Below are positions 12,420 to 24,156 of a stretch of DNA of 64,000 nucleotides, piece by piece (within the stretch, counting starts at the first letter, position 1; the number at the start of each line of letters is the position of its first letter). The notes under the pieces were generated by a model. It worked only from the letters and a program-made list of their open reading frames with translations. It was not told the DNA's origin and searched no databases. The DNA is from Aselliscus stoliczkanus. Taxonomy: Eukaryota > Chordata > Mammalia > Chiroptera > Hipposideridae. Position numbers and translations under genes: made by a program. The stretch covers positions 68,557,478 to 68,621,477 of the forward strand of contig CM066738.1 in the NCBI GenBank assembly GCA_033961575.1, written 5' to 3'.

Positions 12420-13420
12420 AGACAACAAACAAGATCACCTCTCAAAACAAGAATTCATTCCAGATGAAATTAAATGAATAGGTTTAGTTTTTTAAAATCT
12501 TTAAACTAAGTAGCTTAGGATGCTCAAAAAGATAAATGAAGGAATCAAAGCCATAATAACAGAATGAGATATTATAACGAAAACAGATAGAAATGAAATG
12601 AAAATAAGTGATATGAAAAAGAAAGTTAGAAATCTTGAAACTGAACAATGTATTCATTAAAATTTGTAAAATTCAGTAGAAGAGATAAATTCTAGATTTT
12701 ATCACAGTAAACTAAAGATAGTAGTGAGGAATTCACCCAGAATCCAATGCAGAGTGACAAACGTAAATAATATGAAAAAAATTAAAGATATGCTGATAGA
12801 GAGACTCCCATGTGCATTGAGTAGACATTCCAAAAGAAGATAATTGATGGAGTTTGACAGAAAGCAATATTCAAAGAGGTAAATGGCTGAGAATTTTCCA
12901 GAAGAGAAGCAAGATATGAGTTCTTACATTGAAAGTACATTCCTGGTATCAAGCAGATAAATAGAAATAATTTCATTCCTAAACACGTTATTATTGAAAC
13001 CACAGAATCTCAAGGATAAAGAGAAAAACCTGTAAGAAAACAGAGCAAAGGTGAAGAAACAACAATTAGACTGATGTCAAACTTTTCAGTTACAACATAA
13101 GCTAAATTGTTGAGAAATACTACTTGGCAACTTAAAATTCTATAATTGGTAAGTGGAGATAGTATATATGTGGCCTTTTTGCTTCTATACTGGGAAGAAG
13201 CTTTTGCCTCACTTCAACACTCATGTGGGAAATTACCTAAACATAGTAGGGTATTCAGGTAGTAAACACCCCTTCCCCACAAATAACAAGTATCTACCAC
13301 AATCCTTAACTCCATCAATGAAAAAAAATGAGAAAATTACAGATGAATTAGCATTCAACTCAAAAAATTGGACAAACAACAGCGTTAAACAAAGAAAGAA
13401 AAGGAAGAAAATGATAAAGG
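12420..13420 (+). repeat. Ancient L1/HAL1 ORF1 remnant
   Basis: Ordered similarity to old L1/HAL1 ORF1: 'gagaattttccagaagagaa', 'gaaaccacagaatctcaagg', 'ggtgaagaaacaacaattag', 'actgatgtcaaacttttcag', 'tggcaacttaaaattctata'. Many stops and gaps, so no product. The A-rich open frame at 13153-13518 is part of this debris. Confidence 0.6.
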
Positions 13421-13562
13421 TAAGAGCAGAAACAGAGAAACAAAACAATATAGATGAGCAATTTCAAAGCTGTTTCTTCAAAACAGGCAAACTTTTAGCA
13501 GATGGAAATTACAAATAATATTAGGAACAAGAAAAGATATAAATATAAAAGTGAGATTTTTA

Positions 13563-13677
13563 TTTTTATTTATTTTTATTTTTTTAGGGCAGTGTCACTG
13601 GCCCTCATATGTGGGACCGAACCGGGGCTGCTGGCTTCCCAAGCCAGCGCTTAACCACCGCGCCACTCAGCTGGTCC
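13563..13677 (-). mobile_element. Short SINE, head-only form
   Basis: On the minus strand: tRNA-like head with box B GGTTCGGTCCC, ending 'agtgacactgccct' and passing straight into an A/T tail. Imperfect target repeats AAAAGTGAGATTTTTA and AGAAGTGATATTTTA flank it. Confidence 0.88.
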
Positions 13678-14285
13678 AGAAGTGATATTTTAAAAAATCA
13701 TAAGTTACTTCATGCCAGTAAGTTTGAAACTCTACATGAAAGGGAAAGGTTTTGAAAATATATATCTATTAAGCAATTAGGTATTTGTGTCTGAAGCTGA
13801 GAAAAGTCCAGGTAGGAAACAGAGGTCCTCAGAAATGGATGTTAAGGTCTTGGAAACAGAGCTGATGGCAGAATCCTTAGGAGCATCACTATTTTGAAGC
13901 AAGGCAGACAAGGAGGAGCCACAATGAAAACCAAGAGTAAAGAGTGACAGAGTTAGTGGGAGAATCAAAAAGACACGATGACACCTATTGAAGGGAGGAG
14001 AGAGGTTCAAGGAGCTAAGTGGTCAACAGAAGAGAAGTTACATGCATCAAAGATGGAGCACAAAATGCCCATTGGATTTGGCAGTTTGGTTTGAATGACT
14101 TTTGTAATAGTGGGCCAGTGCCACCATTCGGCAGCAGACATTTAGCAGATGTTTAAAGTGGAAAGAGGTCCTGGAAGTGGACACTGCAACTGTGGACAAC
14201 TTCAGGAACTTGGCTCCGATGAAAAGAAGAGTGTAGGAAGTAAAAGAGTAATCTGTAGGGAGAGAGGGAGAGACAGAGGGGAAGA
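13678..14285. other. Intergenic DNA, nothing recognised
   Basis: Ordinary composition; the overlapping open frames on both strands at 13777-14582 show no family resemblance. Confidence 0.4.
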
Positions 14286-14342
14286 GAGAAAGAAAGAAAA
14301 TAATAATAAGAGGAATAATAATAATAATAGTAATAATAAATG
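14286..14342 (+). repeat. AAT/ATA simple repeat
   Basis: Imperfect trinucleotide run of 'aataataat' units after an A/G-rich stretch (14262-14297). Predicted Tyr/Ile/Asn runs in overlapping frames come from this tract. Confidence 0.9.
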
Positions 14343-14905
14343 GGGATAGGTATGGGGTTTGAGAACACATGTGGCAGGGGAGCCCTGAATGGCAGATAAG
14401 ATACCTCTTCCTGTGACAATAGGGGGAAGTGGTGAGGCCAGGTGCTGGGAGAGATAAATTGTAGCTGGTATAGTAACAGGGGAAAGTGCAGGAACTTGGA
14501 GGGGATTCCTGCCAGATAACCTCTGTTTTTCTCTAGAGGAGGAGATGAGATAATCTGTTGAGGGTAATAAGGTGAGTGTCAAGCAGGGTGAGTGACCTTG
14601 AGAAAAAGGTCAGAATTAGTTGCTAGAAAAATGGGGAAATGGGCTGCCCAGAGCACTAGTTACAATCTGTGCTGGAACCAGGGTCCTGGGTTCTCACTTG
14701 TGGGCATTTTTCTTACAGCACATTAACATCTAGGATTCTAATATTTTATAAAGATTCCATTAACCATAATTTCTCCAGAAGATATTAAATATAATTTAAT
14801 TATCAAATTCAGTCTCAAGTTTTCATTCAACCAAACTACAATTATTGAAAAATCATATTCATTTTGAGATGTGCTTGTTTTGAATACATTCATTAGGAAT
14901 CTCAG
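14343..14905. other. Intergenic DNA, nothing recognised
   Basis: No repeat or exon that I can name before the SINE at 14921. Confidence 0.4.
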
Positions 14906-14920
14906 TGAAACCGTATTCTT

Positions 14921-15361
14921 TTTTTTTTTTTTTTTAAGATTTTTTTTTTTTATTTTTTATTGGGGAATTGGTGGAGGGGAACAGCGTTGGGGAATCGGGG
15001 AAGGGGAACAGACAAGTTGTTGTCTTCTTGTTCTTCAGTTTAGTTGCGGAGGATGTTGCTTCACTGTTGGTATCGTCATTGCGCTCTTTCCGGATGAGGC
15101 AGATCGGTCGCTGGCCTCTGGATGTCGCTCATCGCGGCTATTGGCAGCTCACGCTGGCTGCGGGTCACTCACTGTAGCCTATGGCAGCCCGCTGCAGCAG
15201 GGGCTGCAGCCCACACCATCGCCGGGGCTCGCACAGCCCAGCTCCAGGTGGAGCTGTTGTTAGCTGTAGAGGGCAGTGTCACTGGCCCTCATGTGGGATC
15301 CGAACCGGGGCCGCTGGCATCCCAAAACCAGCGCTTAACCAATGCGCCACTCGGCCGGCCC
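14921..15361 (-). mobile_element. Long SINE (Rhin-1-like), full length, young
   Basis: Minus-strand element with tRNA-like head ending at 15361, Gln-codon-like CAG/CTG-rich middle and 'ttccccaat' tail. It is flanked by a perfect 15 bp repeat TGAAACCGTATTCTT at 14906-14920 and 15362-15376, which fixes both ends and indicates recent insertion. Confidence 0.95.
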
Positions 15362-15446
15362 TGAAACCGTATTCTTGATTGTCTTGGGCTTAGAAAAATT
15401 GTGGCACTCTTCTGGGCTTTAGCTTCCATTACATGAAATACCAAAT

Positions 15447-15920
15447 TTTTTTTTTTTTCTTTTTAAGATTTTATTGGGGAGTTGGGGGAGGGAACAGCAT
15501 TGGGGAATTGGGGAAGGGGAACAGACAAGTTGCTGTCCTTTTTTGTTCTTTAGTCTAGTTGTGAAGGTTGTCACTTCACTGGCCCATGTTGGTATTGTGG
15601 TTATTGCGCTCTTCCCAGCTGAGGCAGATGAGTTGCTGGCCATTGGACGGCCGCTCACGGCAGCTCACTGCAGCTCATACCGGCTGCCAGCCACTCACTC
15701 TGGCTGCCAGCCACTCACGGTAGCTCACGCCAGCCCACTGCAGCCTACACTGTCACCAGTGACTCACAGGAGCCCAGCTCCAGGTTGAGTTGTTGTTCAC
15801 CATCTTAGCTGTAGAGGGCGCAGCATTACTGGCCCATGTGGGATCCAAACAGGTGATCGGGCTGCTCAGAGCTTGCACTCCCAAGCCAACTCTTAACCAA
15901 TGAGCCACTCTGCCAGCCCT
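15447..15920 (-). mobile_element. Long SINE with hybrid head
   Basis: The body matches the element at 14921-15361, but the head is longer and carries a 'gagcagc'-type insertion (plus strand 'gctgctcagagcttgcactc') as in the multimer-type SINEs. Possible target repeats GAAATACCAAATTTT and GAAAACTAAATATTTT are imperfect. Confidence 0.85.
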
Positions 15921-15937
15921 GGAAAACTAAATATTTT

Positions 15938-17128
15938 AATTGTATGTGATTGGAAATCCACAACTTTTAAAATTTATAGAGCAGAGCAACTTAATGGGCC
16001 ATGTGAGAATTCACTATAGCACAGGAGCAATCAACAATGAACACCTTTCAAATTCAGCAAAAAGTTTATGAATATACAAGATTTTATTTAATAAATTATT
16101 TGCAGTTCTGGTGCTCTTTATTTTTAAGTAAATCTTATAGAATATTAATGTGCAGTATTGATATGTGCTAAGAAAGCACATTCAGGGTAAAGAAAAATTT
16201 AAGCTTAAGAATAATGTATTGTCTCAGTGAAAGATATAAATAACTAGGATGGAAAGAATTACTGCATCTTAACCTTAAATAAAAATGTAGTGTAAGTTAT
16301 TTATAGGAGTCAAAAACTCCAATGAAAATGACTAATTATTTGTAAGAAGTAAGGAGTAAAATAAAATTTTCTCAGTTTTGAAACACTATTGTATCAACAC
16401 ATAATACTACATAGGAATAAAACTGTACTGTGAAATCTCACCAATCTTGATACACTTATTCGGAATTTATAACGATTTTGACAAAAGCTTAACAAAAGTT
16501 TACCTTTTCACTATTATTAATCAAATTATAGTATAAACAATATTCATAAAGCTAATATTTAAATTACTTTAGAGAATAAATTATGTTCAAGCACCAAACT
16601 TAGTAACAATGTACATTTGAATTATAAACATTTTAATCTATCCTTAAGGTAGTTTTCTTTAGGCTCTCTATTTTTGTACTTGTGTGCTTTTAAAAATAAA
16701 ACTGTCTCATTAAACTAATTTTCGTAGGCCCTTCCCTGCCCACCCAGGTGGTTATTTTATATAAAATAACTGAACAAAATTATTTTACCTCTGTTCAATT
16801 TGATCCTCTGTTTTACTTTAAAAAGAAAAATAGAAGATAATCAATTAATTAATTAAGAGAAAAATTAGTACAATTTACTGAATTTTTCCTGACAGATAAT
16901 GTTTGAGGTATTTTAAAATATTATTACTAATTTCTCCCCAAATATTGCAAGATAGATATTATTGTCCTAATTTCTCAGATGAAGAAATTGACACTCAAAG
17001 TTAAGTGAACCCTGAAGTCTCAAGTATTTTCTGAATCTGATAAGTAAAATAATGTGTGTCAAAGGTTAAGCATAAGGTCTAGAACATAGTAAACAATAAA
17101 TGTCAGCTATGGATAGTATTATTGCTAT
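15938..17128. other. AT-rich intergenic DNA
   Basis: No named repeat apart from a weak L2/MIR-like patch near 16900-17100 ('gatgaagaaattgacactca'). No open frame of note. Confidence 0.4.
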
Positions 17129-18155
17129 AAAGAAGAGGCTTGTAGACTTCCGGTAAAATGGTGGAACAGACAGATGCTGTGCTAACTACCTCCCAGGATC
17201 ACACCAAAATTACAAGCAAATTATACAGCATTCAACCCTGGAGGTCCCCAGAACCCTGGAGGAACAGAACCATTAAATGAAGAACTTAAAGAGGAAGCCG
17301 CGTTGGGTTTGGTAGGACGGGCGGAGACGAGAGAGGGCGAGCCCCGTGAGGGAAGTCCCAGCTGTGGAGAGGCTTCTCTGGTTAAGGGAGAGACCCTCCG
17401 GCCACACACCAGGCTCACCAGCCCAGAGTTCCTTTGCTGGGAAGAGAAGTTCCAAGACTGATGGCAGTAAATTAATGAGGACTCTCTTTGCCCAGCTCGG
17501 TGAGGCTACGAGTGGCTGGAGAATCAGTGGGACCAGCGCCCGGTTTTGCTCGCCGGTGAGCACTTACCTGGTTCCTGGTGGAGGGAGTGGCTGTGTGAGC
17601 CAGACCCGGGAGCCTGCGGGGACGGACTGAACTGAGCACCTTTGGTGCAAAGGCTGGAGGATTTTGGACTGTTGTTCCCGTGGTGTGGAGCCTGCACGCG
17701 AGTGGTAAGGAGGGCACCATTTTGTCAGGGTTGGGCCCTCCCACAGAGGATCAGGTCCAGGACCTCATTGGTTTGGTGGAATTGGTGCAGAAGTGCGTGT
17801 ATGCATGCGCGTGCACGCACGCGGCCTTGGATCCCCACCCTCCGCCCGGCTTATACTGCGTTGCCAGGGAAACGCTGGGCAGGTGCCCTCCGGCTCCAAC
17901 AGGCTGCTCACTGAGACGTGGGAGTGTGCAAGCCGCCTCTGGTCACTGCTCTTTGCACTGCGCTTGCAGAGTTGCCAGGCTGGTGATTGTTTGTCGGGCT
18001 GCTCAGCCTGATCTGCGAGCGGCTGATTGGGACAGGCTGAGACTGGGAGTTTTCCTGGGAGTGTTGGGCTGTGAGCTGTGTGCCTGTGTGATCCAGCCAG
18101 GGATCTCCTGGTGATCTATCTAATACATCAAAGCAATCACAGAGTGACAGCCAGA

Positions 18156-19027
18156 ATGGGGAAACAAAGAAACATGTCACAAATAAAAGATCAGAAGAAA
18201 CCTCTAGAAATGGAACTAAATACAACAGAGGGATCCAACCTTTCAGAAACACAGTTTAGAACACTGATGATAAGAATATTTAACAAACTTTGTGAGGACA
18301 TAAGGAAGGATAGAGAAATCATAAAAACAACCAGTTAGAACTAAAGAATACAATAACTGAAATGAAGAACACACTCGAAGGAATCACTAGTAGAGTAGAT
18401 GAAGCAGAGGAACGGATCAGCGATTTGGAAGACAAAATAGCAGAAATCACCTAGTTGGCGCAATAAAAGGACCAAAGAGTAAAAAGCAATGAAAATAGTT
18501 TAAGAGCCCTATGGGACAAGATGAACCACAACAACCCTTGCGTCATAGGAATACCAGAAGGAGAAGAGAAGAAGCAAGAGGTCAAGAATGTATTTGAAAA
18601 AATAATGACTGAAAACTTCCCTACCCTGGTGAAGGAAATCAACATATATGCCCAGGAAATGCAGAGGGTTCCAAACAAGCTGAACTCAAACAGGTCCACA
18701 CCAAGACACATCATAGTTAATATGGCAAAGGTTAAAGACAGAGACAGAATCCTAGAGGCAGCAAGAGAAAGACAGCAGGTTACATACAAAGGAACTCCTG
18801 TTAGACTAACAGCTGATTTGTCTACAGAAACTCTGCAGGCCATAAGGGAGTGGCACGAGATATTCAAAGTGATACAAAATAAAGGCTTACAACCAAGATT
18901 GCTCTACCCAGCACCACTATCACTTAAAATTGAGGGAGAAATAAAGAGCTTCTCAGAAAAGAATAAGCTTAAGGAATTCATTACCACCAAGCCAGCATTG
19001 CAAGAAAGGTTAAAAGGGCTTTTTTAA
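18156..19027 (+). pseudogene. L1 ORF1 protein gene, broken
   Basis: ORF1p is the L1 RNA-binding trimeric protein that forms the retrotransposition particle. The start MGKQRNMSQ matches the intact copy at 36842. One A is missing in the A-run near 18324-18328 relative to that copy, which shifts the frame into a stop at 18336-18338. Two further nonsense changes lie near 18452 and 18464, both CAG/CAA to TAG/TAA type changes. The frame reopens for 168 codons (18521-19027) covering the RRM-like domain (IGIPEGEEKK) and the C-terminal domain (YKGTPVRLTADLSTETLQA). No functional protein is expected. Confidence 0.9.
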
Positions 19028-19083
19028 ACAAAAGAAAGGAGTAAACAAGCTAACCCAGGAAGACCAGGAATACAAATAACAAA

Positions 19084-19677
19084 ATGGCAATACATATGCA
19101 CCTATCAATAAGTATTTTAAATGTGAATGGGCTAAATGCTCCAATCAAAAGACAGAGAGTGGCTGAGTGGATAAGAAAATAGGACACATGTATATGCTGT
19201 TTACAGATGGAATAAGGTATTTCATGCAAATGGAAATGACAAAAAAAAAAAAAAAGCTGGAGTACCAATACTTATTTTGGACAAAATAGACTTTAAAATG
19301 ACTGCAATAAAAGACAAAGAAGGGCACTATAACCCTAATAAATATCTATGCACCCAACATAAGAACTCCTAATTACATACAACAGATTTTGACAGACACA
19401 AAGACAGAGATCAACAGTAACACTATCATAGTAGGGGACGTCAACACCCCATTGTCACCAATGGACAGACCCTTTAGACAGAAAATCAACACAGAAAGAG
19501 GGGCTTTAAATGATACTTTAGACCAGCTGGACTTCGTTGATATTTTTAGAGCATTTCACCCTGAAAAAACAGAATATACATTCTTCTCAAGTATACATGG
19601 GCCATTTTCCAAGATAGACCATGTTAGGCCACAAAACAAGTCTCAGTAAATTTAAGAAGATTGAAGTCATATCAAGC
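19084..19677 (+). pseudogene. L1 ORF2 endonuclease start, truncated and broken
   Basis: ATG at 19084 opens a frame reading ISILNVNGLNAPIKRQRVAEW, the hallmark N-terminus of the L1 apurinic-like endonuclease. Frame changes follow. A later frame (19389-19649) gives GDVNTPLSPMDRPFRQK, LDFVDIFRAFHPEKTEYTFF and FSKIDHV, corresponding to later endonuclease segments. The text stops near 19677 where it joins 3' UTR-like sequence, so reverse transcriptase and Cys-rich domains are absent. Confidence 0.88.
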
Positions 19678-20100
19678 AGATATAAAGGAAAAACTGATGG
19701 TTGCTGACTGGGAGAGAGTGGGGAAGAGGGAGAGGGGGAAGGTTTTGGACAGCGTAGGTGGGACTACAATGTTGGTGCAGGGATATGGGGGCAGTTCTGG
19801 GAATGTAATTGATAATGTTGTGAAGAGACTATTATGTTAAGTGAAATAAGTCAGTCGGAGAAAGACAAGTCCCATATGATCTCACTTATATGTGGAATCT
19901 GAAAAACTGAATGAACAATCAAAGTAAACAGACTGATAGATATAGAGGAAAAACTGAGGGTTGCTAGTTGGGAGGGGGGTGGGGATAATGGGGAAGGGGA
20001 AGGGATTAGACAGCATAAATAGACAACTACAATATTGCCACAGGGATATGAAACACAGCTCGGGGAATATAATAATGTTGTAAAAATTTTGGATGGAGTA
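19678..20100 (+). repeat. Duplicated block within L1 3' region
   Basis: Two related copies start 'tataaaggaaaaactgatgg' (19681) and 'tatagaggaaaaactgaggg' (about 19938). Both continue through a G/A-rich tract, 'gactacaat' or 'aactacaat', a 'gcagggatatg' or 'acagggatatg' motif and 'aatgttgt'. They are separated by an ORF2 C-terminal scrap. The same arrangement exists at 37779-38200. Confidence 0.85.
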
Positions 20101-20379
20101 GAGGCTTGATCACTGCACTGTACACCTGAAGCTGATGTTGTATAATATTGTATGCCAACGGTAACTGAATATATAGATAGTCACGGGATGTGCAGTATAC
20201 TGTGGAAGGGAGTCAAAGGAATTGTAATAGATATGTATGACATGGGCGGGGAGTGGGGTGGCAAACTGGGGGCGGGGGGTTGTCACTTTGGGGGGTAAAG
20301 AATATAACTATTGCATTGTGTTGTACACCTGAAACTAATAAAAAAAAAAGTGGAAAAAGAAAAAAAAGAAGAGGCTTGT

Positions 20380-21464
20380 TTTAAAGGTAGGCAAGAATTG
20401 ATGGACTGATAAAACAGCTTCTTTATCTTTTGGATCTGTTCCAATTGCATTTGAATATTTGTTCACTTATTCATTCAACAAATATTTATTGAACATTTAC
20501 TGTACACTGGGAATACTAGCATGAAATACTAACAAAGATGTACCTCTAAGCTAGTCCAATATTTTAAAAAATGATCAGCCTCAAGTAAATATATATGAAC
20601 ATGTATATATATTTGTCTGAATTTCCAACTTTCAAGTACAAGTATATATTTTTATATATACAAATCAGTGATCAGCTCAAATTTATACATACAAATATAT
20701 ATTCAACAGCTCTCTATCGGAGCCCTCTTTCAAAAACCTTAAGTTTCTTTAAGAACTAAAGAAATTGAAACAAAACCCATAAGCTTTTAAGTACCTAACC
20801 ATTATTTCTTTATCCAAAAAAAACCTTTCCATGCAGATCTCAAGCATAATCATATCTCAGAGGATGGAGACATAGCCCCAGTGTCCATTACAACACTATT
20901 AGTCTCTTTATGTGATCATAATATTTTAGTGGATTTGCTAAACAGTACAATGGCTATTCTGGTAAACAAGGTTTATTCTTTGTGAAGTGTGGAAGAGAAT
21001 ATGAAGTTTTTCAGATGATCAAGTTGTAGAAGTCAATATCCTTCTCAAACAAACAAGTTTGCTCTCCTGCCACTCGCAAAGGCTTGATTTTCAGAGCATG
21101 GGGTATCATCCATTGATGACTATTGTAAGGGGTATTCCATGCATTTTGCATTCTCTGCTCGGCATTTTTTAGGCACTTTCCCCCATTGTTAATCCCTTTT
21201 CCATTTATTCAGTCTTTCATTGAATGTTAATTACTAGAAGTTATTACAAAGATGAATACATGGTCCTTTGCTTAAGAAGCTCATAGTCTACTGTGATGAT
21301 TGTCCAAGTTTAATGAGCACGGAAATCAGCTGTAGAAGCATCCCAACCTCTTCCAGATGATTCTAACTTAGAGATCTGAGGTGTAGCCCAACCATCTGCA
21401 CTTTCTGAAGATACCCCTGAGTGATTCTAAGTGGCTCCCAGACCTCTTTGTTCAACCCACTGGT
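20380..21464. other. Intergenic DNA with a weak L2 patch
   Basis: 'ttcattcaacaaatatttat' near 20471 is a reverse L2 end. A MER5-like patch may lie near 21360-21430 ('gatgattctaacttagagat'). Otherwise unrecognised and AT-rich. Confidence 0.4.
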
Positions 21465-21790
21465 CTGGAGGGAAAGCAAGCATTTCCCATGTTCATTTGA
21501 ATCTCAACCATCCTTCAGAACCCAGTCTGAATGAAGCTTTCCATGTAGCCTTAGTCAGAAGTCATCACCTTCTTTCCTTCTCTAGCACTTTATTTGCATC
21601 TCTCATGAAACTGACCATCTCACTTGCCGTCTTTGCTGTAGATTCTCTCTGGAAAGCCTTGTCTCACCTACCAGACTCCTGGGTGGTGAACAGCATCTGA
21701 ACCGACTTTGAATTCAAAGCAACATGTAACACAGTTCCTAGCATATAATAATGATGTAAGTCTTGCTTGCTGGATGAATGGGGTCCATTT
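21465..21790 (+). repeat. L2 3' end
   Basis: 'caaccatccttcagaaccca', 'tgaagctttccatgtagcct', 'cacagttcctagcatataat' and 'ttgctggatgaatgggg' follow L2 order (ORF2 end into 3' UTR). The open frame 21431-21700 is contained in it. Confidence 0.65.
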
Positions 21791-22500
21791 CTACATGGAG
21801 AGTTGTGTTTTTAAGGCTAACATGGCTAAATGTACTGACACAATGGAAAAAGAAGGATGTTTTCTGAGGTGCAATGTGAGGCACAAAGATTCATAGATGG
21901 GAATAGGCACATGATGTATGGGGAGACACTAAAAAGCTTGGCTGAAATGGAGCAAAGGTTGCTACATAAGGAGGGAAAAGAAATGAGGGGGCAAATGGGA
22001 GGTGGTCGTGGTTCTGATAGTCTCTGGAAGATACCAGCTGCCAGCTACAGAGGCAGCATAGAGATGGTCAGAAATCAAGGTATTGTAGTGATCCCAGTGG
22101 GTAGCACAAATTGAACATTCTCACTCCTCCAGTGCTCTGTGCTGCCTTGGTCTCCATGCACTTGAAGCTTCTCCTCCACTCAAGGAAACTACTGGGCTCA
22201 ACCTGGGCTCCCCTTCCTTATATCACAGCCTGGAAATTCTCAGGGCATAGGCTAGGGATACTGCTGAATTCAGCTTGCTCATTTCCCATCGCTCATATGT
22301 CCTTTAGTGCCACTCTGGTTCCTACATGATGGAGCCTGGAGTGGAAGAGGAGCAGGAGTAGGCTACTTGGAGGGTTCTTGCAGAATTCCTCATGAGCTAT
22401 AGTGGTCTTTACATGGGAGACTCAGGGGAGATGAAACGAAGTGGAGAAGTGTGAGATATATTTTGAAGGTAGAAGCAGAGCTTGGTGAGCATTGTGGGGA
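21791..22500. other. Intergenic DNA, nothing recognised
   Basis: Several short open frames (21857-22329) without family resemblance. Confidence 0.4.
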
Positions 22501-22519
22501 TGCAAAAAAGAATTTCCTT

Positions 22520-22947
22520 CCAGATGGGAAAATAATCAAATTAACATGAGACAGATTAACAGAAGAAAATGTCCAAATTTATTATGTATATATGGGGTCC
22601 CATAAGAATATGAGATCTGAGGACACATTGAGAAGTTGAGGCTTATATGCCATCTTGTGCTTAGGAGAAAGTGTGCAAGGATTGTGGTTCAGGACTTCAA
22701 AGGGTAGGAAGGCAAGTCACATGGAGATGGAAATGCAAATGTTTGGTAAAGAAATGTTTGCTGGGCCATCTTTAACAATGGGACACAGTGGACTTTGATC
22801 CAATGGGCTTTGCTAGATTCCTCCCCGTGATTCACACACTTGTTCTTATTAAACTACAGTTACCTATGATGATAGCCCCATTGCTGGAGTAGGTCCTCTA
22901 TCCAAATTCTTTTTGACAGTTAGGAGGAAGGTCAAAGGTTTCCCCTG
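22520..22947. repeat. Possible ancient LTR-like repeat, unassigned
   Basis: 'gagacagattaacagaagaa', 'gaatatgagatctgaggaca', 'gaggcttatatgccatcttg' and, after the SINE, 'ccaaaaagcatatttgggat' read like an old LTR element split by the SINE at 22963. I cannot name the family. Confidence 0.3.
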
Positions 22948-22962
22948 AGTCTTTCATGTCTT

Positions 22963-23469
22963 TCTTTTTAAAAAAGATTTTATTGGGAAATTGGGGGAGG
23001 ACAACTGTGCTGGGGAATTGAGGAGGGGGACCGGCCAAGTTTTTGTTCTTCAGTCTTTGTTGTGGAGGTCACCAGTCGTCATCTGGCTTCCCGTTAGCAG
23101 TTTGTAGCCTCTAAGCTCAAGGTGCTGTGTTCAATCTTAGTTGCGGGTGGGCATAGCCACCATCCCATGTGAGAGTCGAACCAGCAGCCTTGTTGTTAAC
23201 AGCACGTGCTCTATCCACTGAGCCATCTGGACGGCAGCTCAGCTCAAAGTGCCGAGTTCAGTCTTAGTTGGAGGTACGCGTAGCCCACCATCGAACAGGC
23301 AATCTTGTTGTTATATCAGCTGAGCCATCCTGCCACCTGTTGGCAGCTCAGCAACAGCTTGGCTCAGGTGCAGTGTCACTGGCCCATGCAGGAATCGAAC
23401 CAGTGGCCCTGTAGCTCAGAGCATGTGCTCTAAGCCAACTCTTAACCAACTGAGCCACTTGGCTGGCCA
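22963..23469 (-). mobile_element. Multimeric tRNA-derived SINE, full length
   Basis: On the minus strand it contains three successive tRNA-like modules, each opening with a '(g)gctcagttggttaag'-type box A and followed by a 'gttcgactc'-type box B relic. The common 'gaagaacaaaa..cttggccggt' spacer and 'ttccccaa' tail follow. Target repeats are AGTCTTTCATGTCTT (22948-22962) and AGTCTTTCATTTCTT (23470-23484). Confidence 0.92.
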
Positions 23470-23686
23470 AGTCTTTCATTTCTTAAAAATAACCCCCTTA
23501 AAACAATCAATATTCCAAAAAGCATATTTGGGATGGCATATTGCTCCCTTTTAGGACTACGATTGAGGAAAAGGGAGGAGGTAAGGGCAACTGGACTTTT
23601 TCATTAGTAAAAAGGTGATACTAGTACAATGTTGGGTAAGGATTAAATGAGACCATGCCTTCTCCAGGTTTATAAAAGTAATGTGG

Positions 23687-24150
23687 GGGCTGGTCAAGTG
23701 GCGTGTTGGTTAAGAACTGGCTTGGGACCCCAGCAGCCCCGGTTCATGTCCCACATATGAGGGCCAGTGACACTGCCTTCTACAGCTAAGATGGTGAACA
23801 ACAGCTCCACCTGGAGCTGGGCTGCATGAGTCCCGGTGACGATGTAGGCTGCAGCCCCTGCTGCAGTGGGCTGCCAAAAGCTACAGTGAGTGGCTGGCAG
23901 CCAGTGTGAGCAGCCAGCAGCCAGAGTGAGCTGCCAAGAGCCACTGTGAGTGGCTGTCCAGAGCCTGGCGACCGATCTGCCTCACCCAGGAGGAGCACGA
24001 TGATAATACCCATATGAGCCATTGAAGCAATGTCCTCCACAACTAGATTGAAGAACAAAAGGACAGCAATGTGTCTGTTCCCCTTCCCCAATTCCCCAAT
24101 GCTGTTCCCCTCTCCCAGTTCCCCAATAAAAAATAAATTAAAAAAAAAAA
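23687..24150 (+). mobile_element. Long SINE (Rhin-1-like), first of a tandem pair
   Basis: Head 'gggggctggtcaagtggcgt', box B-like 'ggttcatgtccc', middle with 'gctgcagcccctgctgcag', tail 'ttccccaataaaaaataaa' plus A-run. AAGTAATG occurs just before it (near 23676) and just after it (near 24149). Confidence 0.92.
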
Positions 24151-24156
24151 GTAATG

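Larger units (their letters stand above)
17144..20364 (+). mobile_element. Internally deleted L1 (half-L1-like) with target-site duplication
   Basis: A 3.2 kb insertion flanked by a perfect 15-bp repeat AAAGAAGAGGCTTGT (17129-17143 and 20365-20379). Order: 5' UTR from 'agacttccggtaaaatgg' (17144-18155), ORF1 (18156-19027, broken), a truncated ORF2 endonuclease start (19084 to about 19677), a direct join to a 3' UTR-like block, an ORF2 C-terminal scrap ('agactattatgttaagtgaa'), then the 3' UTR proper and an A-rich tail. The reverse transcriptase region is entirely missing. It shares its endonuclease-to-3' junction with the element at 35835-38516. The perfect target duplication shows it inserted recently, probably in this shortened form and by help from another L1. 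Confidence 0.93.

Noticed and set aside
18451..18867. 138-codon minus-strand open frame
   Set aside because: Antisense shadow of the broken L1 ORF1.
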